Positions 9,992 to 20,132 of a stretch of 64,000 nucleotides of DNA are shown here, one piece after another. The translations under genes and the position numbers were made by a program. Source of the DNA: Semisulcospira habei. Lineage: Eukaryota; Mollusca; Gastropoda; Semisulcospiridae. The notes under the pieces are model-generated. The model saw nothing but the letters and a program-made list of their open reading frames with translations. It was not told where the DNA came from and ran no database searches. The stretch covers positions 46,077,982-46,141,981 of the forward strand of contig BTPG01000004.1 in NCBI GenBank assembly GCA_036245525.1. The letters are read 5' to 3'. Position 1 is the first letter of the stretch. Each line of letters opens with the position of its first letter.

Positions 9992-10160
9992 AACTCCACC
10001 AGGGAGGCCCCTTTGGGGGCTTAACTGCCTGTCCCAAGTCAGGATAAAGGAGGAGGGTTAGGCGTGGGGCTAGCGACTCCACCCTGTAAAAAGAAACTTG
10101 CTACGGAAACGACAACGTCGCCTCAAGCACCAGACGGCGCAGAGAGGACTGAACTGAACT
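9992..10160 (+). mobile_element. 169-bp retro-type insertion in a palindrome
   Basis: Flanked by a perfect 10-bp duplication ATTTATAGAA (9982-9991 and 10161-10170). Removing it restores a 28-bp palindrome AAGTCCCTTCTAT-TT-ATAGAAGGGACTT. The insert ends ACTGAACTGAACT. Probably a SINE or truncated LINE; family not recognised. Confidence 0.75.
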
Positions 10161-10237
10161 ATTTATAGAAGGGACTTTTTAGGACGGGTCGCGGTGGGGC
10201 GAATTTAATAGCCTGTCCATGATGTCAAAGGCGGGCA

Positions 10238-10640
10238 GGCTAAACCTCTAACAATTGAAGTAACAAGATATAAATTACGTCATGTCTAGTTACGCTAACC
10301 TCTCTGCTGAACGTACATTTGGCGCGAAGCGCCGTATGTGCGTATGTATGTATGTATGTGCCTATGCATGTGTGTGCGTCTGTATGTAAACAAGAGAATC
10401 TCCGTAATATCTGTACACACAAGCTTGAAACTTGGCGAAATACTTTCTTAAGTGGGTGGCTAAGATAGCCTCCGAGCATATTGTTATTGAATGACATAAA
10501 CAACCGTTTATAGGAAGTAGGTTGACCCAGATTAGAGTCCGTAATTTCTGCCATATTTACTTGAACTTTTGCATATAGCTAGTTTGGAGAAAGACATTGG
10601 AAGAGTTCGTTAGCCAGCTTTGTATCCTTTCAACTTGTTT
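10238..10640 (+). mobile_element. Element K fragment
   Basis: GTAACAAGATATAAATTACGTC, ACAAGCTTGAAACTTGGC and GAGTTCGTTAGCCAGC match segments of 45341-47247 and, in reverse, 50882-52960. Contains a GTATG microsatellite. Confidence 0.65.
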
Positions 10641-10831
10641 AGTAAAAAATAATTCTTTTCAGAAAAGAATTAAAACACTAAAAAACCTTTATTTCTAGAG
10701 AAAGTCAGACAGTGGCGGTGACGTAAAAGAGGCAACTCCGTCACCACGCAGACACTGACATAATACTCTAAATATGACGTCTTTCTATCTCTCGCGCGCG
10801 GCTCTCTCACTCTCACACACAGACATGCGCG

Positions 10832-10899
10832 CATCTCCATGAGGAATAGATCCTCATGTGCCCACAAGGCGCATGAGGATATATGTCTCTTGGAGATGT
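10832..10899. mobile_element. Family-A hairpin, shortened
   Basis: CATCTCCATGAGGAATAGATCC-type arm opposite TATGTCTCTTGGAGATG; the GC-rich centre is reduced to GCCCACAAGGCGC. Confidence 0.7.
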
Positions 10900-11521
10900 T
10901 TGGAGCGCGCGCGCATGCACACACTAACACGCACACACACATCGACGCGCTTTCAGAAGAGCATGCAGGTGACCCGTGCACTTAGTATATCATGTAGCTA
11001 GGTAAAGTCAACCTGCTTTCACATAAATTATAGCAAAACTGCAATTGTACCGTGAAGTTTTAGTTTTGTCACCATTTTCTCAAGCCTATGAAGCGAAAGT
11101 GAAACTCATATCACGTAAAATATAAAATTACGTAAAAAATAAAACGTACGTCATGACAAATGACGTTTGACAAATCAATGACGCGTATGTCCCGCGCTCC
11201 TTATAGAACTCACTGACGCATTGGCAGATCCGCGAGACTTTTTCAATAGGAGATAATTCAAACTCAGAATCAGGTCAAAGACAAAAGGTAGACTGAAATC
11301 ATTGACAGCGAGGACAGCTCTCATATAGAAGGGACTTTGTGGGTTATGGTTCATCCCATCATGTTTTCTTTACTTCAGTTGACATATTTATACGCTCCTG
11401 TCCAAAGTGGAATTGCCCCTTCGTGGAATAAATACAATTTGTTTGACTTGACTTGACTCTCATGAGGGCAGTCGCTCAAAACAGCTTCCACCTTACATCG
11501 TTGCCGTTGCCCGTTTCCTAG

Positions 11522-11705
11522 ATGCGGCCAGCCTTTCACAGCACGCAGAGAAACGACAGTCACGGGACGAAGCGCGGCGAGAGGAACTGAGACAGGAAGA
11601 GAGTAGCCTGAGGAAGGAGATGGCGGAGCATGGCGACCTTCTGCTGGTGGACGGGGTGGACGTGTACAGAGCACTGCCGGACAAGCTGCTGCAGTGCCAT
11701 TCGTG
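11522..11705 (+). CDS. B3GALNT2: Catalytic-domain exon (recovered exon 3) of the B3GALNT2-like gene
   Basis: The exon is 184 nt in phase 1/2, with acceptor TTTCCTAG (11521) and donor GTGAGC (11706). It encodes a charged stretch rich in R, E and K, then GDLLLVDGVDVYRALPDKLL and QCHS. This is the hallmark GT31 (Galactosyl_T) motif GD-hydrophobics-D-x-x-D-x-Y-R-x-L-x-x-K. The spacing from the F-x-Y motif of the previous exon to the GD is 40 residues, the same as I recall for human B3GALNT2. A second AG at 11541 would also leave the frame open but would break the phase with 5820, so 11522 is preferred. The exon ends with TG of a Trp codon, completed by the first base of the exon 46.7 kb downstream. 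A family-A hairpin MITE begins about 9 nt into the following intron. Confidence 0.85.
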
Positions 11706-11713
11706 GTGAGCGA

Positions 11714-11823
11714 TTGAACCCTTTTTTGTTGCCGGGAAAAAAATCTCAACCCCACCCAACTGCAAGGGGTAAAGAACCTCATGAACCCCCGCAATTGCGG
11801 GGGTTCATGAGGTTCTTTCCCTC
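11714..11823. mobile_element. Family-A hairpin MITE 9 nt after a splice donor
   Basis: Left end TTGAACCCTTTTTTGTTGCC begins at intron position 9 after the exon ending at 11705. The core 11761-11823 (AAAGAACCTCATGAACCCCC and complement) is a perfect palindrome. The right terminal sequence is not recognised. Confidence 0.8.
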
Positions 11824-12025
11824 AATCTTATATTAATCATATGATCAGTGAAAAGGAAAACAAACCTGGGTAGATCGGACTCGTAAGCCTTGGTTGGCGA
11901 CCATCTAGGAGGACACTCCGAAATCAAACCACAGGCCAGAGTGGACTCTGCAGCACTGTGTGGAACAGACCGACAGCCAAGGGGTTAATGTGATGTGATA
12001 TTAGTGTGAACCGACCATTTCTTTG

Positions 12026-12453
12026 TATACAGACCAAGGGGAATTACTCAGCGCTGGACAAACAGTTAGATCCCCTGCCCCCGCCTATCAGGCACCCAAT
12101 CGCCAGCCCACAGAGAAATACACAAGTATAGAGCAAGACGATCATCTAGGAAATCAGGGTATTTACCCGACCACATTGTGAAGTAGTGCACCTTCGTGTT
12201 TGTGTATGTATGTTTCTCCTGCCTACTTCCTAAGTTCCGGAGAAAGACATGGGTTATATAAGAGACCTGATGCATCCTTTTTGAGGATCTGAATGATGGT
12301 CTTGCTCTATACTTGTGTATTTCTCTGTGGGCTGACGATTGGGTGCCTGATAGGCGGGGGCAGGGGATCTAACTGTTTGTCTGTCCAGCGCTGAGTAATT
12401 CCCCTTGGTCTGTATACACTTCTGCCAGCGCTAGCCTCACCTATCTGGTTTGT
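12026..12453 (+). mobile_element. Retro-type foldback element M with 13-bp target-site duplication
   Basis: Arms 12026-12147 (TATACAGACCAAGGGGAATT...) and 12296-12417 are ~120-bp near-perfect inverted repeats around a ~148-nt loop. A ~36-nt unpaired tail (CTTCTGCCAGCGCTAGCC, CACCTATCTGG) follows. The whole is flanked by GACCATTTCTTTG at 12013-12025 and 12454-12466. A 13-bp duplication plus an asymmetric tail argues for retrotransposition. Same plan as 19788-20132. Confidence 0.75.
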
Positions 12454-12880
12454 GACCATTTCTTTGGAATAAACTCCCACAGTCCCTCAGATATGTTGAA
12501 CCAGCCAATAGTTTCCGGCTGTCTTTAAAGACGCATTTATTCCTTTAAAAGTGCATTCACCGCTATAATTCTTCTTTTTGTCAACATTTCGTTGTCGGTG
12601 AGGGCTGTCTGGTGTGTCCGTTTTTGGTTTTATGGCACACGTGTGTCTTTGTGTGTGTGAGCATTTTTTGTTGGTGTGTTCTTTTTGTTATTTTTATTTT
12701 TCTTGTATATCTTGTTGCGTGAGTGTGTATGTTAGGGACTATGTATGTGTTGTAGGATGCAATGTGTATGTATGTTAGTATGTCATTTGTACGACGCCGA
12801 GAGCTTTTCTGTCGAAAGTATAGGCGCCTTAAAAATATACATTATTATTATTATTTGCATCAGATACATGGTTGGTTGAT

Positions 12881-13078
12881 TGGTTAGTTATGGGTTTAAT
12901 GTCCACGGCACCGAAGTGATAATGGACGGCCCTGACAGGCGGATTTTGGGGGACAGGGAAATCTATTGCCTATGGAGTACAACCTGAACACTGATCAATT
13001 CAGGCGCACTGCAGCTGTGCCACTTTGATTTATCAGGACCTTTCAACGGACATGCTGGCCGTGCGCCGGACTGAATGA
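12881..13078 (-). mobile_element. SINE family 1, 3' part
   Basis: Reverse-strand copy: GGTTAGTTATGGGTTTAATG tail, then CACTGATCAATTCAGG and AGGACCTTTCAACGGACATG, as in 57643-57945. The tRNA head is missing. Confidence 0.8.
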
Positions 13079-13079
13079 G

Positions 13080-13185
13080 TTAATTTTTCTTTCTTTCTGC
13101 ATTATGTCCCCCCTCCCCCCTCACCCCTTACCCCCCCCTCACCCCCACTCCCCCCCCCCCCCCCGCCCCCCCCCCCCCCCCCCCA
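13080..13185. repeat. C-rich/poly-C tract
   Basis: Long C runs with occasional T/A. Length may be inexact in the assembly. Confidence 0.9.
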
Positions 13186-13651
13186 GTGTCAGTATTTGTT
13201 TAATTTATCTGGATTTCAGGCAAAGGCAAGGGTTGGTTTCATTTTGACGTCCGTGTTTTGCCTGTCAGACGAGCCGCTCCTTAGACCGGAGCTCCTGAGA
13301 ATCTATGGCTCTTTCAGATTTCAGGGGCTGGTGGAGAACAGACTGTGAGTTTTGTATCAGCTGACATGCTTGTCATACGTTTGCACATTGGCTTTAGGGC
13401 TTATGAGAATCTATGCCTCTTTCAAGCAGGAGGCGGATGAGGCGGAGGGAGCTATAGTGTTCCAACTTTGGCACCTTCAACCTAACACAAAAGCCCCCGG
13501 ATGCCAGACCTTGCACACAAACAAATTTAAAAGTGTAGGGGGCTTGGGGGTGGAGTGGGGGATGGTGTGTGTGTGTGTGGGGGGGGGGGGGGACCTCTTG
13601 CATCGTCTCACCACCCGCCGAAACATCGAAATGAGGTGGATCGGGGGGGAA

Positions 13652-13762
13652 CCCAGTGCGCAAAAGACCATCGGGCCGACGTCGGCCGCCGTTGGCCCGC
13701 GCACGCATGTGCGCGGGCCAACGGCAGCCGATGTGGGCCCGATAGCCTTTTGCGCATTGGGA
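13652..13762. mobile_element. Family-D hairpin, type copy
   Basis: CCCAGTGCGCAAAAGACCAT pairs with ATAGCCTTTTGCGCATTGGG; inner GGGCCGACGTCGGCCGCCG, then GCGCACGCATGTGCGC centre. 111 bp with few mismatches. Confidence 0.9.
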
Positions 13763-14044
13763 AGCGCCTTAGTATGTTACTTATCACACTACTTCTAATA
13801 ATAATAATAATAATACCGTTATTATATAGGCGCTTTTTCTCAATTTTTGGGCAAATCGACTCAAAGCGCCGCGAACTGAAACCCAACACGCACACTCACG
13901 TAACAGACACGGATTTACGCCATTTAAGACAAACACAGTGCAAGACAGACGAAGGGCCAGTTCAGCTACTGAAGAGATTTTTGTTCGCTTGTATTGGAAA
14001 TTTGTAAAGTGGCCTGGAACCGGTACCAAAGTGTGTGTGGGGGG

Positions 14045-14216
14045 GGGAGGGGGTGGAAGAACCGGAGTACCCGGAGAAAGAACCCCCGACGGTCCGCCCG
14101 AATTAACGGTGACACTTACCAGAGGAAAAATGTCCGACGCCGGAACCCGTTTTCGAACCTCGCACCTTTGGCATTGGTGGCAGGCGCCTTAACCAATGCG
14201 CCACGGACCGCCCCAA
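14045..14216 (-). mobile_element. tRNA-derived SINE, family 2
   Basis: On the minus strand it starts GGCGGTCCGTGGCGCATTGG with an A-box like TGGCGCATTGGTTAAG, a B-box like GAGGTTCGAA, then a tail with GGGTACTCCGGTTC. The tRNA-like fold has no acceptor stem, so it is a SINE head rather than a tRNA gene. Confidence 0.7.
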
Positions 14217-14520
14217 ACTTCTACTAGGAGTGCCTAATTTAGTGAAGGAAGGGGGGGGTGGGGTGCGGCTTGGGCAAACTCCGAAGAAGGGACCTTGATA
14301 TGGCATTTTAAAGTATTTTGAACCGGAATCCCCCAGATCCGACCCTGTACAAATGTAGGTCAGACTCGGAGTCTTTGCTGCCAGCAGGCGGTCTAGACTT
14401 TGGTGAAAATCTTTGGCTCTTCCACACTTAAGATGCTGGCGAAGACCGGATCAGACGTGAATGTTGTATCAGCTGACATGATGGTCAACAATTTGCAAAA
14501 TGGCTGCAATTGATTCTGCA

Positions 14521-14571
14521 GCAAGAGACGTAGACGGATGCAGGGGCTCATGCGAATCTCTGCCTCTGGCA
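14521..14571. mobile_element. Family-A hairpin, decayed
   Basis: GCAAGAGACGTAGACGGATG / GCGAATCTCTGCCTCTGGC; the left arm is shortened. Half copies of the same right arm occur near 9030-9058, 13290-13315 and 13400-13428. Confidence 0.6.
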
Positions 14572-14944
14572 GATGGAAGAGCTTTTGCTAAATATTTATT
14601 ACAGATTTTTTGTTTGTTTGTTTTTGTATGAGCTAGGAAATGCTTGTCAACCATGTGCAAAACTTATTATGCGAATCAATATTTGTACCCAAAACATCCT
14701 CGTAAAATATTTGCCCGCGTATTGAGCAAGGCTCAAATCCGGCGTGGTGAAGATGAATCAATATTTTCCTTCATCTTGAAACCATGTTTTTCCCCTATAG
14801 CAATGTTTTCGTCCTGGTAATGAAGGGAAAAAATCTCCGTCTGCGGAAGATAACAAAATATCAAATTTAAATTTGTACTGTTTTCTCTTTCACTGTTCCG
14901 GGCTGACGTAGAAAGAAATCCAGCACTGGGCGACGATAACACAA

Positions 14945-15150
14945 TTAACCCTTTTAGCCCCGGGACCCTGCAGCAGGAGATGGATAGATCATGATAATTC
15001 AAGGGTAGTGCCAGATGCCGTCAGGCGCCAAGCTCATCTGGCACTACCCATGAATTGTCAGGATCAATCCATCTCCTACAGCTGGTACATAGTCGTTATG
15101 CAACACCTCCTGAATTTGAGAAATGGGTACCTAGGGGCTAAAATAGTTAA
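14945..15150. mobile_element. Family-B hairpin MITE with TTAA ends
   Basis: TTAACCCTTTTAGCCCCGGG to AGGGGCTAAAATAGTTAA. The left arm has lost the AGCTTGGCGC portion (ATGCCGTCAGGCGCC), so the hairpin is asymmetric. Confidence 0.85.
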
Positions 15151-15195
15151 TATTGTAAAAATAAATAATTGGTCTTTTGCGGTATCACCATTTGG

Positions 15196-15527
15196 TTAGT
15201 TCGGGGTTTAACGTCCACGGCCGTGATAGCCGAATGGTAGTGGACGGCCCTAACGGGCGGGTTATAAGGGACAGAGACAGCTATTGCCTGTGAAGTACGA
15301 CCTGAACACTGATCAATTTACGTGCACTGCAGCTGTTACCACGTTGATTTACCAGGACCTTTCAACAGACATGCTATTGAAAAAGCCCGTCTGTTTCCCA
15401 CTGGACTGCGAGTCCAGCTACCAGGGCCGGGACGGGGACCGGCTGGGGCCCACATCTCTGTGGTTCCCTTCAATCGCTCTCTCGCTCCGACGCTTAACCG
15501 TTTGAGCTATTTCGGACTCGGATTTCT
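15196..15527 (-). mobile_element. SINE family 1, near full length
   Basis: On the minus strand: GAAATAGCTCAAACGG head (A-box), central AACAGACATG/AGGACCTTTC and CACTGATCAATTTACG domain, and tail CGTTAAACCCCGAACTAACC. The B-box region is altered by an insertion around 15430-15470. Confidence 0.8.
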
Positions 15528-15599
15528 TCTTTTCAGGGACGGATCAGTTACCTCCATGGGGAGGGGGGTTCCAACTTTTTGTTTGGGACGTTCAGGGGG

Positions 15600-15890
<291 letters not shown>

Positions 15891-16417
15891 GGAGTGGGGG
15901 GGGGGGCGTGTGTGTCGAAAGTCGCAACAAAAAAAAAATCAAACGGGGAGGGGGGGGGGAGGGTCCAAACACCCGAAAAGGGACTTTGTTATAGCATTTT
16001 AAAGTATTTTGGGTCTGGAGGCGAGCTTCCGGAACTCCTCGAAACCCACCCACCCACCCATCCCTCCCTCCTGATCCGCCCCAGCTTTTCGTTAACGTGT
16101 ATGCTTTTCGCCTACACTGGACGCAATTGGTGTTTTTGAAATCATTGCAAATTCCGCGTTAGAGATCCACGTCGTACGACACTGTATAGCTATGGTGCAG
16201 TTTGTGGAGCAGATAGCCACAGGCAAGTTGACTCATTCTTCTCCAGGACCGAAATCCCCAAATTTCGAAGTTGCCCCCTAAAGACTGTATTACACTTCTG
16301 GAAACAGATCGAGCGTGATAGTTCAAGGCTTGTGCCAGAATAAATCCAGACGAAAAAGGTGACTGCCAAGCGTGTAATATGCAAAGAAGTCTTGGCTTGA
16401 CTTCGCGAACGAAGATT

Positions 16418-19400
16418 CTATAGGGCTTGCCCACGTCGTCTGCAGGCATTTTCGTGGCTGCGGAGGCCAATCCGGGACAGGCAGGTTCGACCGCAGTGGC
16501 TGCAGGGGAAGGTCTGGTCAGGGTTCTGAGTTACGACAACTCTGTTTTTTCTTCTGAGCCGCTTGTCCTTAAGGTTAGCTCTGCGAGAGTCCTCAAAGGA
16601 GACGGCTGCCTTGTGAATGGTGGAGCGCCAGGTGTCACGGTCCGCAGCAAGCGAAGACCACTGGCGGTGGTCGATTTGGCAGGCACTAAGTGACTTCTTG
16701 AGACCGTCTTTGTATCTCTTCTTTGGTGCCCCTCTGTCACGGTGTCCAGTGGCGAGCTCGCCGAACAGAGTGATCTTGGGTAGGCGATGATCCTCCATCC
16801 TGGAGACGTGCCCCGCCCAGCGAAGCTGTGTCCGCAGCAGCAAAGCCTCGATGCTCACAGTTTCCGCCTGTTCAAGGACCTCGACGTTGGTGACATAGTC
16901 ACTCCAGTGAATGCTGAGGATGGTACGCAGGCAGCGCTGGTGAAAGCGTTCGAGGAGTCGTAGTTGGCTGCGGTAGAGGGCCCAGGACTCGGAACCGTAC
17001 AGCAGGGTGGTGAGGACGACAGCTCTGTACACGCTGATCTTGGTGCCTTTTTTCAGCTGTTGATTGTGCCACACCCGCTTGAATAGTCGCCCGAAAGCAC
17101 TGTTCGCTTTTGCCAGCCTGTTGTCCAGCTCCTTGTCCAGCTTGGCGTCTGACGTGATGATGCAGCCAAGGTATGTAAACTGGTATACAGACCAGTTCGG
17201 ACTCGCCGATGGTGATGTGGGGAGGGCGATGCTCTTCCTTGGGTGCCGGCTGATGAAGGACCTCTGTCTTTTTCAGACTGACCTCAAGTCCAAAGAGCTT
17301 GTCAGCATCTGCGAAGCAGGACGTAATGCGCTGCAAGGCTCTCTCTGTGTGTGCAACGAGGGCAGCGTCATCAGCGAAGAGCAGCTCACGAATCAGTTGG
17401 TCTAGGGTTTTGGTGTGGGCCTGCAGTCGTCTGAGGTTGAACAGGCTGCCATCGAGACGATACCTGATGTACACTGCGTCGTCATCGTCGAGGTCCACTG
17501 TGGCCTGCTTCAACATCATGCTGAAGAAGATGGTGAAGAGGGTCGGTGCCAGCACGCAGCCTTTCTTCACGCCGTTGCGAATGGGGAATGGTTCTGAGAG
17601 GTCACTGTTTAGTCTGACCTGGCCTTGCTGGTCCTCGTGGAGCTGGACGATCATGTTGAGGAACTTTGGGGGACAACCTAGTCGCTCCAGGATCTGCCAC
17701 ATACCTTGCCTGCTCACAGTGTCAAACGCTTTTGTTAGGTCGACAAACGTTACGTACAGCCCTTTGTTCTGCTCGCGGCACTTCTCCTGAAGCTGTCTCA
17801 GCACAAAGACCATGTCGGTGGTACTCCTGTTGGCTCTGAAGCCACACTGGCCCTCTGGGAGGTGGTCTTCAGCGATGGCAGGTACCAGCCGATTCAGGAG
17901 CAACCTTGCGAGAATTTTCCCGGCAATGGACAGCAGGGTAATTCCACGATAATTAGAGCAGGCAGACTTCTCTCCTTTGTTCTTGTACAGGGTGATGATG
18001 ACTGCATCACGGAGATCCTTTGGTAGTGTTCCTTTTTCCCAGCAGCAGAGAAAGAGGTCGTGGAGCTTGTTGTGCATGTTTCCAGATCTCTGGCGGGATT
18101 CCGTCAATGCCTGCTGCTTTGCCACTCTTGAGCTGGTGGATGGCTGTGAGGGTCTCTTCGGTGGTGGGCGGTTTGTCCAATTCAACCTTTAGTGGAAGGT
18201 GTGGGATTTGGAGGATGACTGTTTCTTGAACAGTGCGTTCAGCGCCGAAGAGGTCCTGAAAGTATTCCGACCAGCGGTTCAAGATGGAGGTATTATCTGT
18301 GAGGAGTGCCTGTCCATCAGCGCTTCGCAGGGGACTTTGTACCAGGTGCTTGGGGCCATACACTGCTTTCAGTGCTTCGTAGAAGCCCCTGTAGTCACCG
18401 TTGTCAGCGCAGAGCTGGGTCCTCTGTGCGAGTCTGGACCACCACTCGTTCTGGAGCTCTCTAAGCTTGAGCTGGAGACTGCTGCAGATGAGGCGGAAGG
18501 CAGACTTCTTCACAGGGCAGGAAGGCTGGGCTAGGTGGGCCTGGTGGGCGGCTCTTTTTTTTGCTAGAAGTTCCTGGATCTCTACGTCGTTTTCGTCAAA
18601 CCAGTCTTTGTTCCTCTTTCTAGCAAAGCCCAAGACTTCCACAGAGGATTTTACAATAGCAGTTTTCAGTTGTTCCCAGAGTGTTTCAGGGGAGGAGTCT
18701 GCTGGATCAACTGTGTCTTTGAGCATGCGCTGTAAATCGGCCTGAAGGGCAGCTTTCTTGTCGTCACGCTGAAGGCTGGCAACATCAAGCTTTTTCTGGG
18801 GGGGGGGCCCCTTTCTTGGGTTTCAGCTTGAGGCGGAGCCTGAGTTTGCAGCAAACAAGGCGGTGGTCAGTGTGGCACTCTGCGCTGGGCATCACTCTGG
18901 TGAAGAGGACGTCACTGAGGTCTCTCTGACGCACTAGGACATAGTCGATAAGGTGCCAGTGCTTGGAGCGAGGATGCATCCAGGTGGTCTTTCGACTGTC
19001 CTTTTGCTGGAAAGTAGTGTTGGTGATGACAAGTTGCTGCTCTGCACAGAGCTCCAACAGTAGGCGACCATTGTCATTGCAGTTCCCAACGCCATGCTTG
19101 CCGAGGACTCCTTTCCAGGCTTCACAGTCTTGGCCCACTCTGGCGTTGAAGTCGCCAAGGATGATGACTTTGTCGTCTGCAGGGGTGCTCTGCAGGAGGC
19201 TGCGCAGGTCAGAGTAGAACTTGTCTTTTTCTGCAGGCTCTGCCAGGAGGGTTGGGGAGTACACACTGAGAAGGGTGACGTATTGCTGGTGTCTCAGTGG
19301 GAGGCGCATGGACATGATGCGGTCGGAGTGACCCGTTGGTAGGTTTTCCAACTTAGTCGCAATGGGGGTCTTCACCATGAAGCCCACGCCTGAGAGCCGT

Positions 19401-19630
19401 CTTTCTGATGCAGGCCTGCCTGACCAGTAGAGGGTGTAGCCAGCGCCAAGTTCTTGGAGGCTGCCTTCCTCCGGAAGGCGTACTTCGCTGAGCGCGGCGA
19501 TGTCGATGTTTAATCTCCGCAATTCATGGGCAATGAGGGCGGAGCGACGTTCAGGGCGTCCGCTGTCTGCTGTGTCGAGCATGGTTCGGATGTTCCAGCA
19601 TGCTACGTTGAGTCCGGTCGTGGTCGTCAT
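16418..19630 (-). pseudogene. RTE-like LINE ORF (EN-RT-zinc finger), frameshifted
   Basis: Read 3' to 5' on this strand: the endonuclease block (19630-18785) has ACWNIRTM, SEVRLPEEG, GDFNARVG, WHLIDYVLVRQRD and CHTDHRLV. The linker lies in 18726-18007 and the RT in 18185-16899 with FVDLTKAFDTVSRQGMW, NGVKKGCVLAPTLF and FADDAALVAHTE. The C-terminus has WAGHVSRMEDHRLPKITLFG and a CSHCGRTC...HENAC zinc finger (ending 16418). The reading frame is broken at a C/G run (~18797), by a 14-nt deletion near 18075 relative to copy 2, and near 17200. Not functional as it stands. Confidence 0.9.
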
Positions 19631-19787
19631 GAGAGTGGATCCATTGTTTTTTCTTGTTTTCTGACCGCATGAAAAGATGCCCGTTGACCGCGGCTAGCCA
19701 ACTGGGGTTACGAGGGGATGAGCTTTGGTTAGGTCACCTTTTCAAGGCCCCTCTCCGTGTGGAGCAAGCAGTGCTGTCCCTAGAGAA

Positions 19788-20132
19788 AAGAAGTACCCAA
19801 CGGAGAAGAAACACGCTTAGAAAAGACGGGTACAACACAATTTATTAATATTTCGGGTAAATACCCTTTGTCAAAATAGACAAACAAACAAACAGAGAGA
19901 TTAGCCGCTACTTATCTTCTTTGGCAGAAAGAATGTGGCACATTCCTTCTGCTAATGAAGATAAGTAGCTGCTAATCTCTCTGTTTGTTTGTTTGTCTAT
20001 TTTGACAAAGGGTATTTACCCGAAATATTAATAAATTGTGTTGTACCCGTCTTTTCTAAGCGTGTTTCTTCTCCGTTGGGTACTTCTTTGCATATTACAC
20101 GCTTGGCAGTCACCTTTTTGGTCTGGATTGAT
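19788..20132 (+). mobile_element. Retro-foldback 1 derived from the RTE-like LINE
   Basis: Starts AAGAAGTACCCAACGG and runs through ~150 nt identical in plan to the LINE 5' end, then the same ~150 nt inverted (ending GGGTACTTCTTT). It then continues into the LINE 3' tail GCATATTACACGCTTGGC ... GGTCTGGATTG. It is flanked by TGTCCCTAGAGAA at 19775-19787 and 20133-20145. It lies inside the 5' UTR of its own parent LINE, in the opposite orientation. Confidence 0.88.

Larger units (their letters stand above)
5821..11521 (+). other. Intron between recovered exons 2 and 3
   Basis: A 5.7-kb intron (GTAAAC...CCTAG), phase 1. Beyond the listed repeats I see nothing identifiable in 5880-6130 (one poly-G run just before it), 6720-6975, 7215-7430, 9020-9200, 9420-9585, 10645-10830 and 10900-11460. 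The segment 6130-6212 is repeated at 7433-7510; both precede a family-A hairpin and are probably its flank. Confidence 0.65.

Noticed and set aside
11542..11705. Acceptor AG at 11541 as the exon start
   Set aside because: It keeps the frame but would need a phase-0 upstream exon; the exon ending at 5820 is phase 1, and only the AG at 11521 gives a continuous protein with conserved spacing.
13080..13185. Poly-C tract as a regulatory G-quadruplex
   Set aside because: Could fold, but it is one of many homopolymer runs in SINE/MITE flanks and nothing ties it to regulation.
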